Origin: Neurospora tetrasperma FGSC 2508
Taxonomy: Eukaryota; Ascomycota; Sordariomycetes; Sordariales; Sordariaceae
Length of the DNA: 64,000 nucleotides
Assembly: GCF_000213175.1 (NCBI RefSeq)
Contig: NW_009799102.1
Location: forward strand, 1,189,286-1,253,285
Reading direction: 5' to 3'
Position 1 is the stretch's first letter. Every line of letters begins with the position of its first letter. The notes beneath the pieces are model-generated. The model saw only the letters and a list, made by a program, of their open reading frames with translations, was not told the origin of the DNA and made no database searches. Below, in pieces: positions 1-12,031 of the stretch. A program made the position numbers and the translations under genes.

Positions 1-2174
1 CAAAGTCTTTATGTCTCAGTGAGACAACTAAGCCGGCCGGGACAGACAAAGGATTGGGAAGATAAACTCCTACGTAGTGTGCGGTGCCTATCTATCTAGC
101 AGCAACCTCGTCTAATAATATCTTGACAACGCATATGGCCTGACATAGAGCATACATGAAGACGGTCTGATACCCGAGTTGTCTCAGCTCATCATCTGTT
201 ATCTATCTGGTCGACCATTCGGGGATATCCAGAGGCTCAAGGGGAGCGGCGCAGATTCGTGGAGGTGTATGAAGTCTGGAACTAGTCTTCCTTTCGTTGT
301 CAGGTTTTGCTTGGCTGGGTGATTGCTGCTGTTGTCGTTGTTGAAGTTGGAGTTGGAGTTGAAGAACCTTGACGACTTCGTGGCAGCTTCTCTGTCTGTC
401 TCATGATTGTCTGGGCTTCAGCATGGCTTGCATGCAATGTGTGTAAACCCGGGCCGGCGGCACTGAGTTGTAGTCGGGAGTCGGGAGTCGGCAGTTAAGT
501 CATGTGTCCCCGTGTCAACGTGACCGTTTGAGTCGTTGGCGACTTTAGACTGGACAAACCGGACAAGCCCAATATGTAGGTGTTAGCCTGAACCTTTTTT
601 TATGGTTGGGTATTAGGAAAGATATCAAATCGAACGCAAGGCCCGGGCGTTTCGTCAGAACATGTCGAGTCGGTTTCCCCAGATTTCGTCCACTCCCGTC
701 CCTCCCGCCGCTCGCCGCCGCCGGGGATACCTACTTGGGTACATGTAAGGACGGAAGAAGCAAGGGGTGGTGCATTGGGGTTTTGGACTGATGTCGGTCG
801 TCGAGATCGCTTTAAACGCTTTGACGCTACCTACGACGTAACCGACAAGCAGCATCGGCCATCGAGTATCGCTATTCTTTGATTTCCCTCGAGCGAATGC
901 CGTCTGTTCGGCAAGCATCCGATTTCCATTCATAACATTCATGCTATGTCGTCTCGTCGGTCGTCGCCTCATATCAAAGCTCAAGCGACCGACGCCAATC
1001 TCCAATGGGAGAACCTTCGCTTCCACTTCCCGTCCCTAGCACGTAACAAGAAAGAGCGAGGAACAAAAAAAGAGTAGCGGTGAAGTAGGCAGTGCCAAAA
1101 CAGCCCGATTATCAGAAATAGGGTATACATGAAGCCTTTCCAAACTGGGGATGGATGGGATGGGGGGGATTTACTAGTGTACTGTGTATGTACTACGCAC
1201 ACGCACACAGTGCTTCTATGACATTGGGTTTGTCACTGTCGCTGGCCACTTCAGATTGAGTTGTACGCAGTACTACATAGTAGGTCGGGTATCTCCCAAA
1301 GCTGGGGTCCATCTCCACACAATTTGTACAGCGAGATTTGATATCACGGTTATTTGAAAAACCCGATGGCGGATGGATGGCCCAAGCTTGAAAATATGTG
1401 AACAATGGTAAGAAATGTAAACTTGGAGATGCGATGAACTGAAATGGCTGCCGAGCCAGAAGAATCACACAGTGTGGGGATTTGGGAGGGAACTTGAGTT
1501 GTTGAGACCACTCACTGCACTGCAGGCAAGAAGTGATGGTGTCGTGGACGGAACGGTGGGGGGTGCATTCTGGGACCTGAGCACACCAAGAGATGCCCGC
1601 TAGGAGGACAAGCTGCAGCGGCAACACCGTGACACCCTCCTCGTTTTCGTTTCACGCGTTCTGGACGTGTGCTTTCATAGAATGTCTTTGCCTTGGCTTC
1701 CGCTGCCACCGAGGACGATACTGCTGCACAGGTCTCAAGGATGCATCAATCAGCCTTCAAATGAGTGTGCAACCATACCCATTAATTCGATATGCGACAT
1801 AGTGTATGTATGAATCTTATGATCTGCGTCGGCCTGGAAGTGGTAAATGCTCGAATCGAACGAACCGATGCGTCGTCGTTACTGTCGTGTATGCAAGCAC
1901 TTTAACAAGGTGGGTTTGAATGAGGTACGTACTGTAGGTGAGATCGCTTCGCTGCAATGTCCGGGCCCGTGATTGTTTGGTTCTCATTTCTCATTCCCTG
2001 CTTGACGGCACGACGGCGATAAGATAAACGTTTGCGACGGTGAATTGGGATGCACCGAAATGACCTTCATCGACAACAAGAATCGTCCCCCACTCGGGTT
2101 TCAAGGGGAACAACAGGGTCCATCGGCATCTACAGTATGTACCAGCATGTCCGACCTAAGTGCCCCCTCCCCCT

Positions 2175-2187
2175 CCCCCCCCCCCCC
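2175..2187. repeat. Poly-C run (13)
   Basis: Thirteen consecutive C on the + strand inside a longer CCCCT-rich tract. Such runs are prone to length error in sequencing and to slippage. Confidence 0.9.
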
Positions 2188-3306
2188 TCTTCCCGTCTCG
2201 AGAAAAAAAGGTACCGTCACCGAGATGAACGAGTTGAGCCGAGTGATAGCGTGTGATGGCACTTTCAGCGAAATGGTCTGTGATTTCGACATGTCGCTGA
2301 TTTGTTCCGGATCTTCAATTTACAGTAAAAGCTGACGATCCCCATTCTTCCTCTGGATCATATAGGAAGGTTATGTACATAGTAGTGTATAGCTCGGCGT
2401 ATTTGACAGACGGGATTGTCGAGTCCCTGTCCATCACTTTCATGACGACCAGAGGAAGAGCGATGCAAATCAACAACAATGATAGAATCTAGTGTAGATT
2501 GTCGTCACAAAGGAAAAAAAAGGAACGACGGGATGACGGGAGTTTGCCCCTTTCGTCACCCGTCCACGCCCCACCCTAGCCCCGAACGTCATGATGGGAC
2601 GGTCTGGCGGGGAATGGGCTTATGCACTGGTTGATATCAACACAACGTGAATAAACCCCAATTCCGGCAATTGCTCGCCATGATTCAAGCGGCGAATTAA
2701 CCGTTAGTTTGGGGATGACCTCTTTCTTGTCGTTAGATTTGTGTGTAACTTGTCGCTGGTTCGCATCTCTGCAGTCCTGTCGGGCCTCTTGAACCCTTGT
2801 GGGGAACCCCGTTCATTGTGAATCTCCGAGCACACCACGATGAATTCCACTTTACTTTCGTCGTTCATCCGTTCAACCACTGGTGGCGTGCAGGTTGGTT
2901 AGTTTGGAGAGCTGTCCTATGGTTGCCTTTCTTCCCGTCCTGCCCTGTGCAACCTTCTGCGGCACGGAACACAAGAAGCACAAGTTCAACCGGGGCGCCT
3001 CCTGTTGTGATTTCAGAGATGCAGTCCGCGTGCAGGTCGCCGATGAGGACAATACAACACAGTCTACGGCAGATAAACGACTTAACCAGAGGAAAAGTCT
3101 GGCAAGCAACGAAGGGACAACAAGAACAAGCCCCATACCTAGGTTCCTACATAAAGCTACGGCATATGCAGGTGAGACTAGAAGGGCACGATTGTCTGTC
3201 ACTGAATTTCTGGAAGCTTGGGGGGTTGCTTTCGGGTGTCTCGTTGGAACGGGTGGTGAAGACACCAGCGTCATCTTCGCCAATCAGTGGCAAGCTGTGG
3301 CCCCAA

Positions 3307-3324
3307 CCCCCCCCCCCCCCCCCC
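3307..3324. repeat. Poly-C run (18)
   Basis: Eighteen consecutive C on the + strand. It makes any reading frame across it unreliable. Confidence 0.9.
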
Positions 3325-6269
3325 TGTCTCCCCCAGAGTCCCAGACAGAGTCTCGGTTGTGGTCCCTTCTGTCTCTGCACCTCGAACGCCGCTCAGGTTC
3401 GCTGATGATGATGGAAGGGTCCGGGCGGGTTTTCAACCATCTGAGCCGTCATATAGGGGTAGTTATTCCCAGTTGCGACACAGTATCTCGTCAACGGGAT
3501 TAGCGGGATCACAACCTTTCCGAGTGTCACTATCGCAGCGCTCTCAAGTCAACTACAATCTAGACGCGCCTTCCATCATGTTTCTAGCCGTCTCGTCCGT
3601 GAAGTGGGATACGAGAGTGTCAGTAAGGTACGTAGGTACTCTGATACATCCAACGCAAGAAGCTTACAGTGATTGGAGCTCGACAAGACGGGCTGAGCCG
3701 GCCCCAATTCAGGGGATAGGCGAACAAGACTGGACGTCTGGAGTTAAACCAAGCCAACGCCTCTATCACTTGCGTATTCCGAGACACTGTAGAGTCGCAA
3801 TGACAAACGGCCATGAATTACATACAGACAAGAAGACGTCTGTCAGAACTGACAGTGGAGGGGCGAGAGGGGGACTCCAACACTTTCCGTAGGCCTTGGG
3901 AGTTTGCGTGGGTGGTATCCAACCCAATCCAATCTGAGCTGTCACAACCAGTCAAAGCGCGCTGACGGGGTGACCTCGCCACAGGGCTGGGGCGGCCTAA
4001 TCTGCCAAAAGGTGATAGCGCAGGCCACACTGCCCTCGTCCATAAGAAATTATGCATCCACGCACCCCTCAACCGCCGTCTGCAACACGCTGTCGAAGCG
4101 GCACTGTGTAATAACTATACGGAAAGGCACTGGAAACGAGAGGCCAAAGCCATTAAGGTCGGGAGGGGTGTCAGGTTCTACGCTTCTGGTTGTTTTTGAG
4201 AGGCCATAGGAGTATGCAGACAGCCGCCCACGATACCCTCACCAGATCGATTTGCCCAAACAAACCGTTGTGCATTATGGGGTAGGAATCCGGCATCCAT
4301 TCTTTGGCAGGTCGTAGAGCATCTGGAAACAAAGACAGTCAGCTGTGGCTCACAGTGTGATCATCTCAACACAAGTAAATTTGGGCACGCGAAGTACTTA
4401 GCCTCAAACGGAATCGATCGGCTACGTCTCCCTTGCCAATGGAGCCAGGACAGAGACGCTAGGGTTTTGAGGCACAGCGGCGTCTTGCCCTGCTGCCAGT
4501 TCCCCAATGGAAGCCCTCGGGCCATCGTCGATGACCCGACCTAGCGGCTCCTACGGCTCCAGCTGGGACAACACGGGGCTCCTCGGGCCCGCAACCACAA
4601 AGCGAACTGAAAGGGGAGAGGAGACAAGAGACGAGGGGACGAGTCAAGATCAACTCGTAACCCATTTTCCCCTTCCCAACCCAGGACGTTGATCCGGGCC
4701 ACGTTGTGAAGACAGGATAGGAAAACCTGTAACTGTTGAATACCGTGACCGGAAAATTTTTCGGGTGTTGCGGATAGGAAGAAAAGCGAGGTGCAGCATC
4801 CAGGACGTGGTCACCTTAGCACTAACCACGAGATACTAGTCGCAGGCCGACAGGGTCAATCTCGGCTTCGTCAATTGTTCGTCAATTGTCGTAGGTAGAG
4901 TTACTCATGGTATCAGCCAGTCCAGGGGTTTTGCTGGCACATAGTCGTGAAGTTCTGAACGATGACGGACGGACTATCGAACCAGACAATGAGATGGACA
5001 AGAAGAAACGCGATTCGGGCGAACCATTCTCGTCATAGGTATTCTGATAGGTTATGACGAACATTTTGGCGATTTAGTTCTGTTTGAGGGACGTTTTTGT
5101 GAGAGTCGTGAGTAGCAGGCAGGTTGGCAGGGCAGGCTGCTGTGTCGCAGTGGGTGGTTCAAGTGAGTTCACTGCAATTGAGGACAGGACAGTTTGCGGC
5201 ACTGGGTGTGGCTACTCAGGTGGGGTTGAGTGTGAACCTTGGGAGTTCTTGGCGCACACAAGGCAACGCCATCCAAAATCGAAATTGCACACCAGCAGGA
5301 CAGTGTGACCAAGCCGAAAGCGGACTCGCAATATGGCGCCCAATGGTACGCAACAAAGACCCGCTTTTCTGCATGCTAGTGTCTCGCCACCCCGTTCTGC
5401 GAGCGGAGATGGAACAGGGTCACAAGAGGCATGGCCTGTGCGGTTTTCATCAGCCATTTCAACCATCTGTGCCATTCACGCCGTTCCCATTCGTCGACCG
5501 GGCGGCGCCTCTGGCGAGAGGAGCCCAGGCCATTGCCTGTCATCCAGACTGGTTCCGTCCAATGCCTGAGACCCCGGTGCGCTAGTAGCGTCCCAGTTCC
5601 AGCCCAGTGTGCCCCCCACATTGGCACCCCATCATCCCATTGGCGACCCCGTCGAGAAACCCCATCTGTCGGGCCACTCACAGCTGGCAGCGGCAGCCAG
5701 AGTGGGCCGGATTATGGTGGGACGAAGTGGGCGAATTGGACAGATCCATTTGGGGCCCCCTGGGGGACCCACTCGCACAGCGCTGGTGTCCAGCGCACGT
5801 CGCCTGTTCCGATTGCTCTTCCATTTCGTCCCTCCTCCCTTCGCCTCTTCCCTACTTCTTCACCCGCCTCGTCCCCGTCAAACCACGTCCAACCCTCACC
5901 CTCGATCTTCTGCACATTTGCAAGCGACCACACCCAACAACCACACAAAAAACGACAACATCTTCTCTGCACCCTTTCCTCGACTTTTGCCCGACTTTTT
6001 GCCTGCGCCCACTTTAAGTTTCGAACATTCCCTCGACAGTCTTTGATCGCTCCACTGCAACAGCCTTGGTTTTGGTTCCATTGTTGCTGTCTCACAATAC
6101 CTGGGTTTAATACCGCACAACTCCCGGCTTGGCCAAATCAAAACCACACAACGCACACACGCACAACCACAGCCATCATCACCCATTCTCCGATCCCGCA
6201 CTTGGATTTGGCTCTTCCTGGACCGATTTTGCTCGTCTTCAACATCGCACTCCCTGACCGCCACTCATA

Positions 6270-6933
6270 ATGTCTTCGTACTATCACTCCTACGCCCACC
6301 AGCAGCCTACAGCCGCCGCTGCTCCTGCAGTATCCCACGCTCACCATGGTGGGCGTAACAGGAGAGCTCCTAGGCTATCTGTTTCCCAAAATACGCATAA
6401 GCAGTTCCGTGGTGTCCGGAGTATGAAGGACTTGTCCGAGTCTGTGTCCGTGACCTCGTACCGCACAAAGTACGAAGCTGGCCGCTCTTTTGACCTCGAG
6501 GACGACATGGAGTTTTGCCCCGGCCTTTTGACCGATGATGATGTGAGTAGTTCACTAGACGAACTGGACCATTGGCCTGCTCCCTCTCCAAGTCGCTGGC
6601 ACTAACCCGCCTTCCCTCCTAAAGTTGGTCTCCATCCACAGCGCTTCCTCTGAGCGCTCCTCCTTGGCAAGCAACTCGCCGCAAAGCTCTCCTACGCAGC
6701 AGCCCACCACCATCGCCCCAGGCTTCTCGCTCAACTCTCCCTATCTTCCTCCGGTCTACCAAAGTCAACAGGCGACCCTCAAGCTTCACCAGCCCTCTGC
6801 CACCCGCGGCCGTAATGCCATCCCCATTATCAACCCTGCTACTGGTATCACCATGACCAGCCCACCTCCCTCGGTATCGCCCGCTCGGATGCAGCAGCCG
6901 CAGTCCCTTATGGGCGCTCGGCCACGTTGGTAG
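6270..6933 (+). CDS. Small conserved fungal protein of unknown function, two exons
   Basis: Model: join(6270..6542, 6625..6933), 193 residues. The intron has donor GTGAGT at 6543, a CTAAC branch site at 6602 and acceptor AAAG ending at 6624; the phase is 0 and exon 2 reads straight on. The N-terminus is rich in H, A and Y. The middle holds an apparently constrained acidic block (about residues 50-100, with RSFDLEDD and EFCPGLL), flanked by a basic FRGVRSMKDL stretch. The C-terminus is S/P/Q-rich and disordered, ending in GARPRW. No signal peptide, membrane segment or catalytic motif is visible. The compact motif block suggests a short linear interaction module. I believe similar proteins exist across filamentous ascomycetes but cannot name the family, so the function is unknown. 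Confidence 0.8.
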
Positions 6934-7770
6934 GCGACTGATGTCTCGCTTCGTGACGCAGACGAGACTAGGCCGACCTAGACCGTCGTCGCCGTTGCAA
7001 TATGGACTGTACACGTACTGCCTCATTTCGCATGCTCACTGCAGATGCTCATCTTGGCGGGTACCACCGACGTTTTCTCAACAATCTTTAAGCAGGCAGG
7101 CACTACGATGATCTTCTCATTTTCCCGGCAGGCAGGGGGCGACAAACCAATTTCCTACTGGATCTTCGACCTTTTCGGCAACCTTTTTTCCGATACCCAA
7201 CCTGTACAAACATCCTTTAATCGACATAAGCTCCTTTCCCTTCCTGAAGCGAAAGTTCTTGACATTTTCGGACGGCGCAAAAAAACGAAGATTCATCGGT
7301 ACCTCTTGTTTGTTTTCGAATACCCAAAAAAGCGTGGTGGTGTCTATGGCTTCGAAAGATGGGGCTGCTTTGATTTTTTTTCCACGAAACGGGTGTTACA
7401 AAGGTGGTCGTGCATCCACCGAACTACTAATCACTTCACACACAACAACTTGCATCGGCGTCTTACGACGGAGTTCTCGGCTTTTTCCTCGCCTCGGCGA
7501 CTTTTGTCTTATTTTCTCGTTTATTTTTTCGATACCATACACACGGGGTTTTGGTGTTTCGTCATCGTCACTAAGAAGCGGCGACTTCAGTCACATGATA
7601 AAAAGTCATAACGGTTCAACGGGTCCACGAATTCATCAAAGAAAAAGATATCGACATATAGAGCGACTTTCGATGGGTTTTTAGCAGGTTGCGCTATGTG
7701 GGCGGGAGGCTTTTGCAACCTTGGGTGTTCTCGAATTTTTGGGGGCTACATGGGCAAATCTTTTTTGGGA

Positions 7771-7789
7771 GCAGGCAGGCAGGCAGGCA
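7771..7789. repeat. GCAG tandem repeat
   Basis: Four and three-quarter copies of GCAG. Shorter GCAGGCAG blocks occur at about 7093 and 7128 in the same T-rich region. Confidence 0.85.
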
Positions 7790-7904
7790 AAGACCTCTTT
7801 TGTCGTTTTGGTGTCGCGCGGAATCTCAACTTGAAAGCTGGAATTTCCGGGGTGTACGGGAATGAGGAGTTGGTCTGAAAGTATTTCGGGGATTTTCTGT
7901 GTTG

Positions 7905-7923
7905 TTTTTTTTTTTTTTTTTTT
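7905..7923. repeat. Poly-T run (19)
   Basis: Nineteen consecutive T on the + strand within the T-rich gene-free region. Confidence 0.95.
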
Positions 7924-8906
7924 GGTTCTCCTATGTTCCGGATTTTCTTTCCGCCTGTATCATGAAGGGATGGTAGGCGCTGTGCTACGGCTTAGCCCCG
8001 CCTTTGCTTTTCTTTCTTCTTGTTGATTTTGGGATTTATTTCTTCCAACGGGGAAACTTTGCATCTCTCGGATCTGGCTCGGTGTGTGGAAAGATATCAG
8101 CGTGTCTCTTTTCTCTCGTCTCTACTATTCATGGGGAAGGCTGGCTCGGTTTTGTTTTTGGCACAAAGCATCATCATTTCGGGGATATCCTCTGTTTTTT
8201 TGGGAGCGGGCGTCGCTTAAGCTTTGCTAGTGTGTGTCTTCCATATCCATGTTATGAGGAGTTACACTGGAAAGGGTTGTGTGTTTCTGTCTGCTACTTG
8301 CTGGGATGTGGGCGATTAGCTCCGAACTGGCTGCTTTGTCCCGGTCGAGTCATCATCTTACGTGTGACTCTTGTCGACCGCTCGACTCAAAAAGCTTGCG
8401 TGTGAATGAATATTCGGGATCTATATTCCTGAAGAAAAGATTTGCGAGTTATACGGCGAGCGATCGAAATAAATACAACCGCCTCCTTCACTCATATCTT
8501 GCTCTTTCGACTGCCTTTTGTGACTTGGTTGTGTTGCCTTTGAGTGTCGTGTACGTGTGTTTGACTTCCGCTCGCAAGGTTCACGTCGACAACACCGTGT
8601 ATTTACAAAGACAGCCGCAAATATACCTTGACACTTCTTTGTGCCCCCTGTCACTCCATGAAAAATCAACCGCCTCGATATTGCAAGATAACCCCTCAAG
8701 ACTCATACAACGCAAACTTCGGACCTTGATTTTTTCCAGAGCACGGGGTCCTATCCTTGGCCACTAATAATTTTACATCCTCCAGTAAAATCGGGCAGTG
8801 TGTCCATGTTTCTGGAAAGAGCTTGTATCTATGCTTGTACTAATCCTATGATTTAGTAGACAGATGCTTCGAGCGGGTTATACCTAGTGTAGTTGCAGAT
8901 GATTGC

Positions 8907-8935
8907 GATACTGATACTGATACTGTTACTGATAC
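8907..8935. repeat. GATACT short tandem repeat
   Basis: Imperfect copies of GATACT, one with a GTTACT variant. No gene is associated with it. Confidence 0.8.
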
Positions 8936-9503
8936 GAGGCGAGATGACTGAAAATTGTTTGAACTTGAGCGAAACTTGGTGAGAATTAATCAAGTAGTTT
9001 TTTTTCCCGTCGGAGGGAAATTTGAAGTCCAGCCGGAGATCCGTTTTTTTGTTCTGTTCTATCGCCTTGGACACTGCGACTTTATTCCTTTTTCACTTTA
9101 CCAACGAATGAGTTGTCGATAAAACTGGTAATCTTTTATTGGGTATCAGGGCGTCATGTTGGTTTTTGAGTCGGTAAGTGGACATGGGAAGTTTACGAGG
9201 TTAACGCAGGTGTCATTCACTCGATCATATCTGGATCCATAAATTTGATAAACCTAAAGCACCAAAACGAGTAACGCTAAGAGGGTCAAAGAGATGAATA
9301 TTTTCCATCTTGGTGATACGTTCAAACGCCTCTGTTTACAATCGCTGTAGTGGTGACCAATCTTGACCGAGTGACGATGCTCATGGTGATATTTTGACCT
9401 GGGATGATGTTGAAGATATGAGATGAAAGCCAAAGGTTCGAGATAGCAATTACTTTCGACATCCTCACGCACCTCAACGTTCTTGGGATGGGATGGGGTG
9501 TGT

Positions 9504-9510
9504 ATAAAGG
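9504..9510 (+). promoter_or_regulatory. TATA-like element upstream of the BTB gene
   Basis: TATAAAG lies about 330 bases before the start codon at 9836, a plausible core-promoter distance for a gene with a leader of 250-300 bases. Other A/T-rich boxes (near 9572 and 9655) are weaker candidates. No transcript start is known. Confidence 0.3.
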
Positions 9511-9683
9511 TTCGCTGGCTTCAAGACTCCTCCCACTTTCTATTTCTTTCACGATTCCTTCCTGCGGCGTGGATAAATATCGACTCGCTGCGAGACTGCA
9601 ATAAATTATTTCTTCTCGTACTTTCTTGATTTGGTGAGCCTTCCGCCACTCGTCCTTTATAATACACCCAAACGCAGCCAACG

Positions 9684-9707
9684 ATGCCTTGGCTCATTCA
9701 CTATTAA
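9684..9707 (+). other. Short upstream ORF (7 codons) before the BTB gene
   Basis: ATG at 9684 opens MPWLIHY followed by TAA at 9705-9707. It ends 13 bases before the tandem repeat and 128 bases before the main start. If it is in the leader it could lower translation of the BTB protein; only the ATG and stop are directly seen. Confidence 0.4.
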
Positions 9708-9720
9708 CTTGACCACCCAT

Positions 9721-9837
9721 CACTACCATCACTACCATCACTACCATCACTACCATCACTACCATCACTACCATCACTACCATCACTACCATCACTACCA
9801 TCACTACCATCACTACCATCACTACCATCACTACCAT
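9721..9837 (+). repeat. 13 perfect copies of CACTACCAT ending in the start codon
   Basis: 117 bases are exactly thirteen identical 9-base units. The AT of the last unit followed by G gives the ATG of the BTB gene, so every unit presents ACCAT and the last becomes ACCATG, a good initiation context. In the main frame the repeat would read I-T-T, but an in-frame TGA at 9710-9712 closes the frame just upstream, so the repeat is leader, not protein. In another frame it reads H-Y-H. Confidence 0.98.
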
Positions 9838-12031
9838 GCCGCCCTCCAGCGACGACGAGATTCCCCTCTCCAGGCGTGGTGCACACACCTTTGACCTCAA
9901 CCGCCTCGAATCCCGCCGGAGAGCAACATTCGGAAGGGCCGCAGGAGGTACCAGTACCTCCAGCACCAACGAGCCACCCCAACCTGAGATTATCCCCATT
10001 CAACGTGACACTGAGCCATCAGGTTCCTCTTCTTCGCCAGTGTCCTCCTCATTCATTACTGCCACTGCCACTGCCACTGCTTTGTCTTCCGCCACCACTC
10101 CGTCAGCCAGTAACCACGAAAAGAACTTCAAGGAGCAGCAACGGCGGAGACTTATGTATCTCCAGGAAACTAGGCAGAACCAGCAGCAACACAAGCGGCA
10201 AACGCAGAGCCAGGTCGGTATCCACCCGCTCTCAAAGTCATTCACTGCCAACGCCAAGAACCGCGAAGTGCTTGACCTAGACACCCCGCCCCCTCCGTCT
10301 CACGTTTTGTCCTCTCCGTCGAACGAGGCGCATACTGCTGCTAGTATTTTAGAGCAACAGGTACAACAGGAGCATCAACAGGCTCAACAGGCGCAGAAGT
10401 CTCAACAACATCAGCAGCAGCCTCAGCAACAGCAGGGGCACCGGCAGCAACAAGACGATAACGAGATCGCGATCAGAGAAGAGAGCCTAGAACTTCTTGA
10501 GAATTTGGCCTCGATTGCCTCTGACGACATGAACAGAGGTAACAATGGCGGCGGCGGTGCCTTTGGCCGCAATGACAGAGATGACGGCAGCAACAACAAC
10601 AACAACAACCACGGTAACAACAGCAACAAGAGACGTGCAGAGGTAGACTTAGAGAGACCTACCACTCGTCGACTATTCTCTGGCATCACAACACCAGGAA
10701 GCATGTCTGGCTCTGTCTTTGGTTCGTCTGACTCCGTCTTTGGCCCGTCTGGCTCTGGCGTGGACGTTGGTCCGCATGCCCCGGTCTCGGGCGCTTCACC
10801 CCCTCAGACCCCGACGCGTCCTGCTTCTTTTGACGTTAGAGAGGGACCGGGTAGTGGTGGTGTTGCTGGTAATCGTGGCGGTGAAAGCCCTTTTTCACCG
10901 TTCAGCCGTGGGGCATCTCCTATGCCCCAAGCCCCCTTTTCTCAAGCTCCAAATTTCTTCGACCAACCTCGTACTCCCGGTGCTGTGACCATGACGGGAG
11001 CTGCTCGGCAGAGGGGACAAGTGGCTCCGGAGAGAGGAGAGAGAGCCGGAAGTGTGGCTTCCGTGACGAGCATCACCTCGCGGAACGGACCCCCGATGGC
11101 TAACCCGAGTTTGCCTAATTTGCCTCCTGATGGGTTAGTATTTCCCCTCACTATTAACAAGACAAGGAGCAAATACTGACCAATCTCCTACAGAACCAAC
11201 TGGCTCACCGGTCGCATCGTCGTCGTCTCCGTCGGTGCCGAGCGCCGCAAATGGAATGTTCACGAACAGCTCCTCAGTTATAACTCCCCGTACTTCAAGC
11301 GTCTCTTCAACCCCGAGCCCGAGCTCGTTGAAGGCTCCTCTTCCTCCTCCGGTGATAATCACAACCAAAGCACCGCCGCCGCAAACGCGGCACCCGGAGA
11401 ACCGATCGAGGAAGTCCACCTCCCCGCCGCCGAACCGAAGCTTTTCGCCCTCTTAATCCGCTGGCTCTACGGCACAGCTTTCGCCACCTCAGGTGGCCAA
11501 AAGGTCTTCAAATTCCCCCCTCCCCAACTCAACCAAGTCACCGTGCGCGACTACCTCGGCCTATACATCCTCGGCCAAACCGTCCAGCTCCCGGGTCTGC
11601 GTAACGCCTGTATCGATGTTCTTTACCACTACTACGCCGCTGAGACCGAAGAGGTGCGCGTGCCCGACTTGCACGACGTGCAATACATCTTCGAGAATAC
11701 CAAGCATGCGCCGGATTCACAGATGAGAAGGCTGTTAGTTGCTCATTGCATGTTTCATCTCTTCGGCGCGAAGAGGAGGGGCCCATTGCCCCCCGACTGG
11801 CAGGAGGTTATAGAGCCACGGTGCACGGTGTCGTTCGAGATGTTCAAGATGTTGGCGGATTGGAAGTGGGTGATTGGCGAGAATGTGCCGACCATGAAGA
11901 TCAAAGCTAGACATGCATTTCATGAGAAGCCGCGGCCCGAGGAGCTGTTGCCGTGGCATAAGGCGCAGACCCAGGACGAGGCGGGGATGCCGCTTGTGGG
12001 GGTGGTGAAAGCTGAGCCGGTTGATGAGTAG
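9836..12031 (+). CDS. BTB/POZ-domain protein with long Q/N/S-rich N-terminal region
   Basis: Model: join(9836..11133, 11194..12031), 711 residues. The intron has donor GTTAGT at 11134 and acceptor CTACAG ending at 11193; the joined codon encodes Gly. Residues 1-430 are low complexity with runs of Q (about 170-210), N (about 250-270), G and S/P, so probably disordered. From about 434 the protein becomes compact: WLTGRIVVV, then RKWNVHEQLLSYNSPYFKRLF, the core of a fungal BTB fold in which the Q-L-L-S/Y-F pattern marks the strand-helix start. It continues with AEPKLFALLIRWLYG and a helical tail (about 545-700). BTB domains mediate dimerisation or cullin-3 binding; the ligand or partner is not evident. 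It could be a transcriptional regulator or a ubiquitin-ligase adaptor. Start choice: the first in-frame ATG after the TGA at 9710. Confidence 0.88.

Larger units (their letters stand above)
1..6269. other. Gene-free stretch, probably including the 5' leader of the next gene
   Basis: No open frame here shows a protein-like composition, a recognisable domain or a splice structure that joins fragments convincingly. Frames on both strands are short, overlap each other and read as random translation. Two cytosine runs lie at 2175-2187 (13 C) and 3307-3324 (18 C). The last 600-700 bases before 6270 are rich in C, A and T with CA-rich stretches, typical of a fungal 5' leader, so part of this is probably transcribed with the following gene. 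A non-coding RNA or a lineage-specific small gene cannot be excluded. Confidence 0.5.
6934..9683 (+). other. Long gene-free, T-rich-strand region (possible long 3' UTR or non-coding transcript)
   Basis: About 2.75 kb without a supportable gene. From about 7040 to 8800 the + strand is clearly richer in T than A, so its frames read as F/L/C/G/V-rich peptides; these look like translated untranslated sequence, although one frame stays open for 188 codons (7045-7611). It holds a 19-base T run at 7905-7923, a GCAG repeat at 7771-7789 (related GCAGGCAG blocks near 7093 and 7128), and a GATACT repeat at 8907-8935. The strand bias suggests transcription in the + direction, either read-through from the small protein gene or an independent RNA. 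Confidence 0.45.

Noticed and set aside
2797-3892. Frames of about 200 codons around the C18 run
   Set aside because: They depend on a homopolymer, overlap in three frames and look random.
5431-6270. 279-codon frame directly before the small protein gene
   Set aside because: P/S/H/T-rich composition matches a C/A/T-rich leader read in frame; it has no domain and abuts the real start.
7045-8405. Long + strand frames of 188, 141 and 133 codons
   Set aside because: Composition is F/L/C/G-rich from T-rich sequence, several start at arbitrary points, they overlap each other and show no domain. Treated as non-coding.
9694-10003. Minus-strand frames with V-M-V and G-S-D repeats
   Set aside because: They are translations of the 9-base repeat and the antisense of the BTB gene.
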